Source of the DNA: Vandiemenella viatica
Taxonomy: Eukaryota > Arthropoda > Insecta > Orthoptera > Morabidae
Direction of reading: 5' to 3'
DNA: 64,000 nucleotides
Assembly: GCA_031002005.1 (NCBI GenBank)
Contig: CM061914.1
Span: forward strand, 193,086,685 to 193,150,684
The notes beneath the pieces are model-generated. The model was not told the DNA's origin and made no database searches. It was given only the letters and a program-made list of their open reading frames with translations. Shown piece by piece: positions 10,649 through 21,096 of the stretch. Within the stretch, counting starts at the first letter, position 1. Every line of letters starts with the position of its first letter. The position numbers were made by a program, and so were the translations under genes.

Positions 10649-11059
10649 CAAATACGCGTTTCCAGCATATTTAAAATCCATCAGCCACGACGGATAATCT
10701 GTTGCCATGTTGGGGCCGGCCTCCGCTGCTCTGTGCCGGGTTCGACGCCCGGCGTGGCACATTAGCAGCGGCCATTTCAGTCACGCAGTGCGTGCAAGAC
10801 CACTAATGTGTCCACGTGTGCAGTCATGCACGACTTGGGGCTGTTTCTACTAGGCGCTTCTCTAGCTCAGGCTACGGGTCATCCGTACATTTCACCTCTT
10901 TGGATTATTGTACATTTGTTTGGTTATAATGTCTTCAACTTATTTATTTCACTTCATTCAGTTAAATGCTTGTAGTTCCATGTCGTGGACGCGAAATATA
11001 AATAAATTGAAACCAACGCTAACCATTAATCACCAGCCAACAGTACCCTGCGGGCTATA
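10649..11059. other. Intergenic; isolated tRNA T-arm-like hairpin at about 10735
   Basis: 'gccgggttcgacgcccggc' at about 10735-10753 folds as a perfect T-arm with a ttcgacg loop. The sequence upstream is too short for D and anticodon arms, so it is not a tRNA gene; it may be a fragment of a tRNA-headed SINE. Nothing else was recognised. Confidence 0.35.
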
Positions 11060-11372
11060 GACTACGGTCGCTCTACCAGATCTGACAGCAGAGTGTGCTC
11101 CGAAACACTTGTGCCTGCACCGCCATTGTACTCTGCTGTCAGATCTGCCACAGATCACCGCGTATCTCGCTTTACAGAGCGGGCAAGCCTCCGACCTCCA
11201 CGTTCTGTGATGAGGCGTGGACGCCCTTGAACCACTCTGCATAGTTGCTCACTACAGTAGCACGCGAACAGCCGACCAGCCTCGCCGTTTCCGAGATTCT
11301 CGTTCCTAGATGCCGCGCACACAAACCACCGGCCCGTAATTTAAGGGAATTGCGTGACCTGTGCGTAGACAT
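11060..11372 (-). pseudogene. Tc1-like transposase N-terminal remnant, second copy
   Basis: The minus strand encodes HLGTRISETARLVGCSRATVVS and AEWFKG, the same helix-turn-helix segment as at 7087-7290, here cut short by a deletion before the GRPR motif. The sequence below about 11165 matches the 7000-7130 region, including 'gatctgccacagatcaccg'. A different inverted repeat (agatctgacagcagagt and actctgctgtcagatct) sits at 11088-11150. No catalytic domain is present. Confidence 0.6.
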
Positions 11373-11404
11373 CTGGTGCCAGACAACTCCTGAAACCTAA
11401 CAAG

Positions 11405-11615
11405 GACTTTTCGAATCCAAGGCGTTCTGGCTTCGCATTCGGCAGGACGCGGGTTCAAATCCACGTCTAGGATTTGGGTTTCCCACGTTTTCCCCAAATG
11501 GCAGAATTGTTCGATAAAATTGCCGTGTCCTAATTCCTTTCCGTTACTTGCTACCAGTCATTTCTCGCTTCTGTTGACCTGGCTATCGACTAGAAGTAAA
11601 GCCACAAACAAACAA
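11405..11615 (+). mobile_element. tRNA-derived SINE, decayed
   Basis: Starts inside the tRNA-like head (gcgttctggcttcgcattcgg), has the B-box phrase gcgggttcaaatcc, then 'gatttgggtttccca.gttttccccaaat', a rearranged central part, and the tail 'actagaagtaaagccac' followed by an A-rich end. It is more diverged from the family than the copy at 16150-16406. Confidence 0.65.
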
Positions 11616-11873
11616 AAAAGTGCAGTGTTGTTGTAGGCCATTTTTCCGTAGTTACTCAGTAAATTACGGCAATAAAGCTACAAAATACAATTGCATTGGC
11701 GTCATTTTATCATTTAAAAAAAGTGTTGAATGGCCAGAGTAAAGAATGTGAATACATGTGGGTTCGGGTGATTTGTAAGCGGAAAAAACAGCAGAAGGAA
11801 CGACTGTACAGCTAAGCAGATATTAGCGCACATGAAGCAGATAAATGAGGACCAAAGTTTTATATCTTTTCAC

Positions 11874-12510
11874 AGATTGGTCATATAGTAAGGAAAGTTT
11901 CCAATATCATTCACTTGTTGGAGAGGGTGATGAGGGGATGTACCAGAGAAGTAAGGGAATTGTGTTACACAACTTTGGTCAGACCATTGCTTGAATATTG
12001 TAGTGTAGTATGGGACTCAAATTTTGTGTAATAAGTACAGGAGTTAGAGGGGGTGCAAAGAAGGGCTGCTAGATTTTTTTTGTGGAAAATACCTCAGAAC
12101 ACAATCAGTAAGCGATATGATAAAGGAGCTGAAACGGGATTCATTGGAAGACAGGAGAAGGGTGAAGAGAGTCATGGGAGTGTACAAGGCATGTATCGGT
12201 GATGAGGCATGGAAAGATATTGTCGTAAGAATTAAAAGTAATGCATGGAAGGGAAAAGATGACCATGATCACAAGCTGGCACTCGATTTCAGGCACAAGG
12301 GTGTGGGAATATTTTCTTTCGGAGGTAAGGGTGCCAAGGATTTGTATAAATAACCAAGAGAAATAATGAATAATTTACTAAAAACGCTTAAAGAATTTAA
12401 ATTCGAAATTAGTAGAAGACAAAAATTGGTGTGAAAAGGAAAGGGGAAAAATAGTGTGTACGGAAGTTGCCACCGGAGCAAGCGCTCCATTCCAATTAAA
12501 TTAAATTCAA
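11874..12510 (+). mobile_element. LINE-A 3' fragment
   Basis: Frames encode LLERVMRGCTREVREL, then TLVRPLLEYCSVVWDS, then (after a frameshift) MIKELKRDSLEDRRRVK, VMGVYKACIGDEAWKD and DHDHKLALDFRHKG. This is the post-catalytic tail of the CR1/jockey-like ORF2. The 3' UTR ends with the hairpin ggagc-aagc-gctcc (12475-12488) and an attaaatta tail. It is 5'-truncated, with several frame breaks. Confidence 0.8.
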
Positions 12511-15282
12511 AGGTTTTCATGAGATAGGTAGAGATGAAGGATTTCACATAACCAGCCGAGTGTCCGATGACAGGAAAAGTAAAATAGTCGACTCAATTAA
12601 ATGAACGCGCCCTATACGCACCAGCCAATCACGTGATTCTGCAGTATTAACAGAATAGCAACCTAACCCTGACCGATTAGGACAATGAGCAATTGCGTAT
12701 TGGTGGTTAGTGATCGAAAATAATTAGGGGACAATTTTGATACCTAAAAAATAACAGAACAGCTACAGACGCCTGTGCGTTTCATACGGACTGAAATATA
12801 TGTGTGGATCAAGTTGTAACCGGATTCTCGCGTGTGGAATGTCTTTATTCGAATAGCAAGCTTCGGAGAGGTAATGAGCGACCAATTAAGTTTCTGTGTA
12901 TTAATTTAGCAATCTTCCGACAGTTGCCTGCGATATGGAGGAAATATACTGTAAATTGCGCGCATTTTAACGAGATCGCTTGTAAATATATGTAGTGTGG
13001 TCGGCAGTTTTGAACGTCATAAACATGTGGAAAGCTTGGGAGCAGTTCAAGTATTTGCAAACCAGGATATAAATCTGTAAAAAAAAATAAAAAAAGAAAT
13101 AAGCGAGATCTGTGATCTGGATGGGAGTGATAATTTCTGATTGACGCCTTTCGCGTCACCGACTCCCATTCGAGTACTTTACAGCGCAACAAACTGTTTC
13201 GCGTATTTATTCCGTCCTCTAAGCGCTCTATTTACGAGCGTTGCTAATTTTTATAACGTGCAATAAAAGTTGTCGCACTTCTCGCTTCAGGCAGTGATGG
13301 TATCTGAGATCAGAAACGAGTTCCACCTCGACCGAAGCAACTCTCCCGCTCGTATCGATTACATCAGTTACACAGAGTATCGACGCCCGGTTTCGAGTCG
13401 AATCACATGTCATTTCTCTTACTACCACCGAGTGAAATGCGGTAAGAGTGATTTCAATTTCATAAGGAAATATGTTTGTTGATTGTAGGCTGTACATAGT
13501 TTTTGTCAGGGAATTCATAAAATACCGACCACACGGCATATATTTTACGATCGTTCTTATTACTTAGACAGCTAAGTCCTGTCAGTTGTCGCCAAATGTA
13601 ACGATATATGTTGTTCTTCTGGTTGCCTGCTCAACGGCGATAGGTGACTTATTGCTCCCTTGTCATTTAACTAATTTTTTGTAATAAATGATCAAAATTA
13701 TTTTAAGGAGTTGCGAGCTAATATCAATCCAATAGCAAATGATATTTTAAATCATTTTCTTGCAGTTCTCAAGTCATAAGTGAAAGTAAAATGCTATAAT
13801 AACGATTTGTAAACTTTGGCGTTATATAGAAAATTTCATATTTTTTAATAGAAAACCTTACATTTATGTTCAGAGATGCAGTAAGTCATATGGATGAAAA
13901 CAAGATGGTGTCTTATTTTTATTTATTTATTTACCCGTCGTCGTATTTTCTATGATGATACTCCCTTTCAATGTTTTATTTTTATATTCTTCCTTTTTTT
14001 GTATCGTAGCTAAGATTCACGATCGTCTTTAACTCGTGAATGAGTGAATCTTCAGGTCATTGCTTATTCGACTCTATCTTCATACTTCAAATAAATAATA
14101 AACTTATATGATTAAATTCCTTTTTTATTATCATGTCATAATATCCTTAATTATCCGAATGTTTAAAAGTTCTTTCTGCAGCAACTTAAAGTTCAAAGCG
14201 AACACACCAACGGTTTTTATCAAGCTTGTCCAATCATAATCTATCTTTTCATTTTTTATAAACGTTACCCTGGCTACCAATTTCACAGAGTAATTATTTA
14301 CTTTAGGTAGCCTGTTATACTACAATGGGACACTTTAGGAGCATAAAACAGTACTGGAGAGATACTTGATTTTGAAGTTTAAAGCCCCACTTGTTTAAAC
14401 AGACAGGAACATATAGTTAAATGATTCCTCAGTTCTGTTTTCAAGTTAAGAGAAAGATTCTTAGCTCAAAAGATGCGTCAAATTTTAGACCACATTAGAT
14501 AAAAATTTATACTCTTTAGGTAAAGGTTAAGTAACGTGTTTTGGTGAAAATGATGATTTTGAGAAAAACACGAAGTTTTCACGCAGCGCAATTCAGCTAA
14601 ATATAGATGGAAAGTATATTTAAATGAAAGTAGAATTTTTCCGATGCACACTAAATAAGATTTGTAAAGATTGATGCAGTATTTTGGCGAAAATAAGAAA
14701 AACTAAATTAATTATATTTACGAAAAATATGGCGGGCGGTCTGAAAACAGATTTCAACAGGAAAATTGAAACTATATCGTGTATCAACCTGTAAACAAAG
14801 GCTGTGCAAGGGATCGACCTTCGATAAGGCAAATCGGACTTTAGACTGAGGGGAATTCTTGTTTCTTCGTCACACCAAAATACGTTCACGAAGCCATAAA
14901 TCACAAAACAGTTTAGTATTTCACTTGTTATTCCATCTAAGATGCTAGTCAGCATTTCAATACACATCCTGTTTTCAGAAATCAAGATTGATTTTTCTTT
15001 ATTGTTCATACAAAGTAGTAACTGGCAATATTTTCGTGGTAAATGTTCTTCAAGTAAGCCAAGTCAGAGTCACCTTTTCTTCTGCTCAGACGTCTTGCAA
15101 TGCCGCGGTACGGTGAGGTAAAATGTGTCCCAACCGCCTCTGCCCACACTTTTAACCTAAATTTTAAGCAAACAGTGTGTTTTAAAATGAAGTCTTCACG
15201 GGCGTACCGCCGGGTAGTGTTTTGAAAACGCGATATTTCCAGGACTAGCTCCGTTCATACACTGTGTTTTAACTTAAATTGC
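12511..15282. other. 2.8-kb AT-rich stretch, no gene or element recognised
   Basis: The longest stretch in the window without an interpretable feature. Small open frames on both strands show no recognisable domain or motif and are no longer than chance allows at this base composition. No inverted or tandem repeat stood out on reading. It could hold very old element debris or non-coding host sequence. Confidence 0.4.
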
Positions 15283-15410
15283 TCTTTTTTTTTGTTATTT
15301 TCCGTCTTGCAACTAAAACAAATGCTTTTGATGGCAGACGCGTTTCGTCTTTATGTAAGACATCTTCAGTGTGGTAGGTAAACATATATACTCATATATA
15401 CACATATATA

Positions 15411-15983
15411 CAGGGTGTTACAAAAAGGTACGGCCAAACTTTCAGGAAACATTCCTCACACACAAACAAAGAAAATATGTTATGTGGACATGTGTCCGGA
15501 AACGCTTACTTTCCATGTTAGAGCTCATTTTATTACTCCTCTTCAAATCACATTAAACATGGAATGGAAACACACAGCAACAGAACGTACCAGCGTGACT
15601 TCAAACACTTTGTTACAGGAAATGTTCAAAATGTCCTCCGTTAGCGACGATACATGCATCCACCCTCCGTCGCATGGAATCCCTGATGCGCTGATGCAGC
15701 CCTGGAGAATGGCGTATTGTATCACAGCCGTCCACAATATGAGCACGAAGAGTCTCTACATTTGGTACCGGGGTTGCGTAGACAAGGGCTTTCAAATGCC
15801 CCCATAAATGGAAGTCAAGAGGGTTGAGGACAGGAGTGCGTGGGGGCCATACTAACGAAACTAAAATGAGCTGTAACATGGAAAGTAAGTGTTTCCGGAC
15901 ACATGTCCACATAACATATTTTCTTTGTTTGTGTGTGAGGAATGTTTCCTGAAAGTTTGGCCGTACCTTTTTGTAACACCCTG
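15411..15983. mobile_element. 573-bp MITE with about 125-bp inverted repeats, TA target site
   Basis: The ends read 'cagggtgttacaaaaaggta' inward from both sides and stay matched for about 125 bases with two mismatches noted. TA flanks both ends (15409-15410, 15984-15985), the Tc1/mariner-superfamily signature. Between the arms, the minus strand keeps a transposase scrap: PRTPVLNPLDFHLWGHLK and VYATPV, which resembles the region around the last catalytic residue (SPDL.PLDFFLWG) of mariner-like transposases. It is therefore an internally deleted, non-autonomous derivative. Confidence 0.8.
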
Positions 15984-16149
15984 TATACATATACAATGAT
16001 GTTACTTGATTTTTGTTCAGTTTTCTTATATTACCAACTAGGTACTTACAGTTTTATATCATACATTACCACCGAGTTAGTAATATTAGAAACCTGAATA
16101 AAAATCAAGTAACATCACTGCATGTGTTTGCCTAGGTCACTAAAGATGT

Positions 16150-16406
16150 GTTACCGAGCGTGGTGGGTGAACGGTTAACGCTCTGGCCTCGCATTCGGGA
16201 GGACGCGGGTTCGAATCCCCGTCCGAGCATCCAGATTTGGCTTTTCCATGGTTTCCCCAAATCACTCCAGGCGAATGCCGGGATGCTTCCTTCAAAAGGC
16301 CATGGCTGAATTCCTCCCCGTTCCTTGTCTCCAGTCCCATCCCGCCTCTAATGACCTCGACGTCGACGAGGCGTAAAGCCATAAGTAAAAAACAAAACAA
16401 AAAAAA
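16150..16406 (+). mobile_element. tRNA-derived SINE, nearly complete copy
   Basis: The best copy of the SINE family here. The tRNA-like head has an A-box region (gtggtgggtgaacggttaacg) and a canonical B box (ggttcgaatcc, about 16208). The central block 'ttccatggtttccccaaat' with 'ggcgaatgccgggatgc' follows, then a tail containing the palindrome cgacgtcg and 'aggcgtaaagccataag', and an A-rich 3' end. Target duplication: aaagatgt (16142-16149) and aaagattt (16407-16414), 7 of 8 matching. It is inserted in the right arm of the palindromic element. Confidence 0.85.
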
Positions 16407-16492
16407 AAGATTTCTTAAATAAAGACGAAACGCGTCTGCCATCAAAAGCATTTGTTTTAGTTGCAAGACAGAAAAGTAACAAAAAAAAAATA

Positions 16493-17361
16493 GTTATCAT
16501 AGAAAAATCACCGACATGTTAAACTGTTCACGCTTACAACTGAAATAATACGTACTGTAGGACTGGTTATGAAAGTCTTGACTAGGATATGGTGCGATAG
16601 TGTGAGACCACAATATCGAGGAGCAATGAGGGATGCAGTGTACAGTCCGTTCAGATAATATTGTCTTGAAAGTGCTTCCAGAGTCGATGCGGAAGAGAGT
16701 CTTTGTTGGTGATGAGGGTTCTGGCCTCGCGCCGGTCGTGCGGATTCCCTGGATTCGTGACTCCTCTCGCGCTGACATTTCGCGGGAGACCTTTGTGCGT
16801 GTGGTGTGTCTAATTCTGCGACTGGGACGTAGTTGATTGCTCTCGGCTGTTAGTCTTAATGAAGAGCCCACTGGCCTTTGACGTTGCAGGTACCGTTACC
16901 TGCGGTAAAGCAATACACGCAGTTAAGAAAAATCCGTCCGTGACGTCAGACCTGCAGCTAAATGTCAAGAAGCAGACATCAAACCTCATCTCACTTGCCT
17001 CAAGAACATTTTGGATTTGTAGAATGTGTACACTTCAATGGTAGGCTCCCTTCGCGCTAAGCTAATCTCAATCAGAATCAATTCGAATCAAGAGGAACGT
17101 GACTCACCAAGATTCGGTCAGTGCTCCACCAGTCAAATACTCCACACTCTGTCCCCGCCTTCACACCAATAGGATCCGCTTCAATCCGCCTTGGTTCAAT
17201 GTCGCACGCGATTCAGCTGGTCAAAATTGTCTTCCTTCAATCAACAAAACTCTTACAGCTATGTTCATGTCAATGAGGAACTCTCCCCGATACAACATGA
17301 AAATAATTATACTAATTTGTAATATGTTTCCAATTATTATTATGGAATGTTAATAATTATA
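16493..17361. other. Intergenic, no gene recognised
   Basis: Mixed composition. Short open frames on both strands have no recognisable domain. No repeat structure stood out. Confidence 0.35.
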
Positions 17362-17580
17362 CCTAGCGTGGTGGGTGAGCGGTAACGCTCTGGCTTAGCA
17401 TTTGGGAGGACGCGGCATCCAGATATGGGTTTTCCAATGTTTCCCCAAATCACTCCACGCTAATGCTAGGACGCTTTCTTCAAAAAGCGTTGATTGAATT
17501 CCTTCCCGTTCCTTGTCCCCAGTCCCATCCCGCCTCTAATGACCTCGACGTCGACGAGGCGTAAAGCCACAAGTAAAAAA
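17362..17580 (+). mobile_element. tRNA-derived SINE with B-box deletion
   Basis: Same family as 16150-16406: 'agcgtggtgggtgagcgg', 'aacgctctgg', then 'ggaggacgcgg' joins directly to 'catccagatatggg'. About 20 bases carrying the B box (ggttcgaatcc...) are missing, so the internal polymerase III promoter is broken. Central block and tail ('cgacgtcgacgaggcgtaaa') are intact. Confidence 0.8.
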
Positions 17581-17894
17581 GAGTTAACAGTTGTGTTTAT
17601 GAAACTTACATCAAATAAATATTGTGTAGTTTGTTTAGTAAATTTAGCTGAGATAAATTGCGAATCTTTCTTCTGCTGCAATAGGCTTTCTATAATTTGT
17701 ATCTGTTTCTAGATTTCAGGTAGCATGTTATCCAGTAGTATTAAAATAAGTTTCTCACTCATTCCGAAAAAAACTGCTGAATTTCTTCTCATTGTTATGA
17801 AGGCCCGGAGGCAGAAGAAGAAAAATTACAAAATCCGATCTTCTTCGATTTATTTCATGAATCCATAACCTACACTTTTTTTTGTTCACGCCGG

Positions 17895-19055
17895 TGTGAG
17901 AATTAAAAGTAATGCGTGGAAGGGAAAAGATTTATTATTAATTTAATAGCGATGGAGCTAACGCCCCGGTGGCAATTTCTCTAGTCATGAATTATCCCAT
18001 TTTATATTATTTTTTAAATTTTGTTTTATAGTTTCAGCATCAAATTCATCCCCCATTCACTTTTCCAATTTACAAATTTTAATTTTAAATTCCTTCAGCG
18101 GTTTTGATAAATTATTCATAACTTCACTTGGTAATTTTGTTCCAATCACTGACGCCCTGACCCACAATAGAAAATTACCCCACTCCCTTATGCATGAAAT
18201 CGAGCACCAGCTTGTGGTCATGGTCGTCTTTCCCCTTCCATGCACTATCCCTAATTCTTTGACCAATATCCCCCCATATCACCAACATATGCCCTGTACA
18301 TTCCCAGCACTCTCTTCACCCTCCTCCTTTCCTCCAATGACTCCCAATCCAGCTCTTTTATCATATCAGTTACTGACTGGGTCCTGCGATAATTTCCAGA
18401 AACAAATCTAGCTGCTCTTCTTTGCACCCTATCCAACTCCTGTATTTGATAACCAAAATGAGCGTCCAAAACTACACCACTATATTCAACAAATGGTCTG
18501 GCGAAGGTTAAGTAACCCAATTCCCTAACTTCTCTGGTACATCCTCTCATCACCCTCTCCAGTAAATGAAGAAGTTTGTAACCTTTTCCTACCACCTGGC
18601 CAATGCGTTCTGCTCAGTTGAACTTGTTATCAAACGTTATGCCAATATATTTACACATCAAGCCTTCTGACTCCACCCAATACCTGTGTACCTAATAAGC
18701 TGACTCTTCTTGGAATTTATCTTCATTTCATACTGACCTACCTGTTTAGATATTTTATCCAGGCCACACTGATCCTATTGTATACCATTATATCATCCGC
18801 AAAAACCATGACCATGACCACCAGCTGGCACTCGACTTTAGGCACAAGGGTGTAGGAAGATTCTCTTTTTTAGGTAAGGAATTGGTATAAGTTACCGATA
18901 GGAATGATCAATAATTTACTATAAACGTTGAACGAGTTTAAAGTTTAAATTTGTAGAGGGCAAATGTAGCTGGGTGCAGGAAAGGACGAAAATGGGTATG
19001 TAGGGAAATTGCCACCGGATAGTGCCCTACATCGCAATTACAAAATACAATATAG
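17895..19055 (+). mobile_element. LINE-A copy (plus) split by an antisense LINE-A insertion
   Basis: At 17897-17931 the plus strand reads the family's 'agaattaaaagtaatgcgtgg' and 'aagggaaaaga' phrases; the text resumes at about 18807 with 'catgaccatgaccaccagctggc', the next segment in the family order. The 3' UTR ('ggaaattgccaccgg') ends near 19050. The intervening 17932-18806 is a minus-strand LINE-A copy, so a younger copy inserted into an older one in the opposite direction. Confidence 0.75.
17932..18806 (-). mobile_element. LINE-A, minus orientation, nested in an older LINE-A
   Basis: On the minus strand the order is: a segment before the 'ITFDNKLN'-type motif, GKGYKLLHLLERVMRGCTRE, FVEYSGVVLDAHFGYQIQEL, RRAARFVSGNYRRTQSV, MIKELDWESLEERRRVK, VLGMYRAYVGD, then the 3' UTR ending at 17932 with the ggtggcaatt/gctcc region. 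It begins within the reverse transcriptase thumb and lacks the catalytic palm. Frame breaks occur at its 3' coding end. Confidence 0.75.
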
Positions 19056-19254
19056 TTATAACTGCATCCATGCCGGAAGCTCAAAGCAACTGAGAGAAAA
19101 TACTACATAGGAAAAGAGAGAGAATGTTCGATGCGGATTCACTTGGCTCGTGTGGAGGACACGAATCAGATTTACCTCTATTCGGATTAATTTGGTGTGA
19201 AGAGAGCTGTAGATAGCGTTATTTCTATCCCACGACTCGAAGATCGAAGCATGT

Positions 19255-19475
19255 CATCTGCAAACAACCTAACTTGTGACTGTTAAAGCATCGACACAAT
19301 CATTCACGAGAATGATGAATAGTAACGGTCCCAATACGCTACCCTGTGGTACTCCCATTTTCACTTCAACTTCTTTGCTTTCTACCTTCAAAGCATTCGT
19401 CTACCCAACAAGCCACTTTCTCACGCACTCCAATGTCTATAATTTTCTGGATACGGAGGCTTGTTTGCCTCTGTT
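19255..19475 (-). pseudogene. Reverse transcriptase fragment of LINE-A type
   Basis: The minus strand encodes KVESKEVEVKMGVPQGSVLG then PLLFIILVNDCVDALTV, with the GVPQGSVLGPLLF block that is reverse transcriptase motif B (palm). The adjoining bases toward 19255 (gcatgtcatctgcaaac) correspond to the motif C region, where FADD would be read, but it is broken. This is the catalytic part missing from most other copies here, related to 51323-51640. Confidence 0.7.
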
Positions 19476-19764
19476 TTTAGAGTGACAGGTGGTGTTTAAG
19501 GTGCGTGTGACGTCACCAGTGGTTGGCGAATCAAGGGACAGCTGCGCAGTTGGAGCCCGGGCCAACGACCCGCGTAATAGAGCGGTAAAGCCAGGGCCGG
19601 CAGGCGCGTTATGTCTGCGGATAAATGAGATCGTTTCTTGAGCTGCGATTAATTATATAAGTTCAGCTAGCGACTCGATTACTAAGCGAACTGGTTCGCA
19701 ACAGGAAGACATAGGGAGCCAAACAGTGGCAGTGGAGTTCAGCCACCTGCCGCTAGGGTCGCCT
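19476..19764. other. GC-richer unique stretch, nothing recognised
   Basis: Includes 'gtgtgacgtcaccag' and a gc-rich section around 19550-19600. No coding or repeat match within the window. Confidence 0.3.
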
Positions 19765-20385
19765 TGGGCAGGTGGTTGGGAATGGTTTCAAAATCATTCA
19801 TTTGTTGATGGGAGTGATGAGAGGATGGTGTACCGTACCAGAACAGTCACGGAATTGGGTTACAAAACTTTGGTCAGACCAGACCATTGCTAGTATGGAA
19901 CCCACATATTGGGCATCAAAGGCGGGAGTTGGAGAGGGTGCAAAGAAGGGCTGCTAGATTTGTGTGTGGAAATTACCGTAAAACACAAAGAGTAATCGAT
20001 ATGATACCATAAAAGAGCTGGAAGACGGGAGGAGGGTGAAGAGGGTCATGAGAGTTTACAAGGCGTATATTGGAGATGAAACTTGGAGAGACATTGGCGG
20101 AACAATAAAGAGTTTTGCTTGGAACGGAAAAGATGATCTTGTCCACAAGGTGCCACTCGATTTCAAGTGAAAGTTATTCTTTTGTACCTAAGGGGTTCAG
20201 TGATTGGAATAAGTTACCAACAGAGATGATGAATATTTTACCAAAAACGCTGAAAGAATTTAAAATTAACATTTGTAGAGGGCAAGTATAGGTGGGTGCC
20301 GGAAGGTGGGAGAAATGGATGTGTAGGGATATTGCCTCCAAAGCGCGCGCTCCGTAGTAATTAAATACGTTAAATTAAATTAAAC
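19765..20385 (+). mobile_element. LINE-A 3' fragment, heavily decayed
   Basis: Contains the family's ordered phrases: 'caggtggttgggaatggtt', 'ttgatgggagtgatgagagg', 'ggagagggtgcaaagaaggg', 'gctagatttgtgtgtggaaa', a partly deleted DRRRVKRVM segment, 'aagttaccaacagagatgatg' and the 3' UTR 'gggatattgcctccaaagcg' with 'gcgcgctcc'. Deletions and stops break every frame. Confidence 0.75.
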
Positions 20386-20399
20386 TTATTGGCAAAAAA

Positions 20400-20940
20400 T
20401 AACCAACACATATTTTTGGACGTGCGAAATAATTATGAAAGAAAAAAAATACTATTTTCTAAATTGCGTATTTATTGCCTTAAATTTATAATGTTTTCGT
20501 GGTAATTGAAGTAGCTACTAATTATTGGTTTGGTCTTAAAGTTGTACTACGGAGGTACGGTACCCAAATTATTATTATTATTTTAAAGTATAGTTACTTA
20601 TGTTTGGAAGAGGGAAATAATAAATATATAAAAGAAAAAATAGTTTTAAATCTAGGTATTCATTGACTTAAATACATTATTTTTCATGCTGAAGGAACTA
20701 GGCATTAATTTTTTTTAGATTTTTTCAAAATGGTACCATGTAAATACGGTTACCAACTTATTTTATAAAAAAATACGTGCATAACCTACTTTTCTTTGTG
20801 AGATCGCAAAAATAAATATATATAACAAAGTATTATTAAATTTATATATCTATTGTCCTAAATACATGTTTTTGTTGCTTACAGAAACACTAATTTTTTG
20901 TTTCCTCTCCAATACATATACCTGATATCACAGTCTAATT
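20400..20940. repeat. Diverged tandem repeat, about three units of 180-200 bp
   Basis: Three successive AT-rich blocks, near 20430, 20610 and 20810, share an order: an aaataat/a..aaag stretch, 'ttctaaat..gtatttattg.cttaaat', a tttttc/gttttc segment, and a 'gaa..a.taattatt' end with 'ggta.ggta' between units. Divergence is high and no function is evident. Confidence 0.45.
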
Positions 20941-21042
20941 TTAGACTTGAGTGAAAATAATAATCATTTTTAGTTAAATTTAAGAACGCTCTGTGTCTCT
21001 GTTTCCGCTATTTTGTATTCATCAACTCTCTTCCCCCCTCTC

Positions 21043-21043
<1 letters not shown>

Positions 21044-21092
<49 letters not shown>
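21044..21092. repeat. Homopolymer A tract, 49 bases
   Basis: An uninterrupted run of A. No recognisable retroelement 3' end precedes it, so it may be a free-standing microsatellite or the tail of an unrecognised copy. Length may be unreliable in assembly. Confidence 0.9.

Positions 21093-21096
<4 letters not shown>

Larger units (their letters stand above)
15284..16492. mobile_element. Palindromic (fold-back) element with nested MITE and SINE
   Basis: The outer ends are inverted copies of each other: on the left 'gtcttgcaactaaaac', 'tgcttttgatggcagacgcg', 'tttcgtcttta'; on the right the reverse complement at 16418-16480. Continuing inward, 'acatcttcagtgtggtaggtaaaca' (15359 on) pairs with the region at about 16116-16149, and 'gatgttacttgatttttgttcag' (about 16000) pairs with 16100-16125. 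When the MITE (15411-15983) and the SINE (16150-16406) are set aside, a hairpin element of roughly 370 bases remains, with arms meeting near 16055. It has no coding capacity, so it would be a non-autonomous palindromic MITE or fold-back element. Confidence 0.7.

Noticed and set aside
10678..10762. Possible tRNA gene around the gccgggttcgacgcccggc hairpin
   Set aside because: The T-arm is perfect and a 7-bp acceptor-like pairing can be drawn, but only 26 bases lie between them, too few for D and anticodon arms.
14620..15009. 129-codon minus-strand frame
   Set aside because: No recognised domain, hydrophobic and AT-driven composition, and no neighbouring exon or repeat match to support it.
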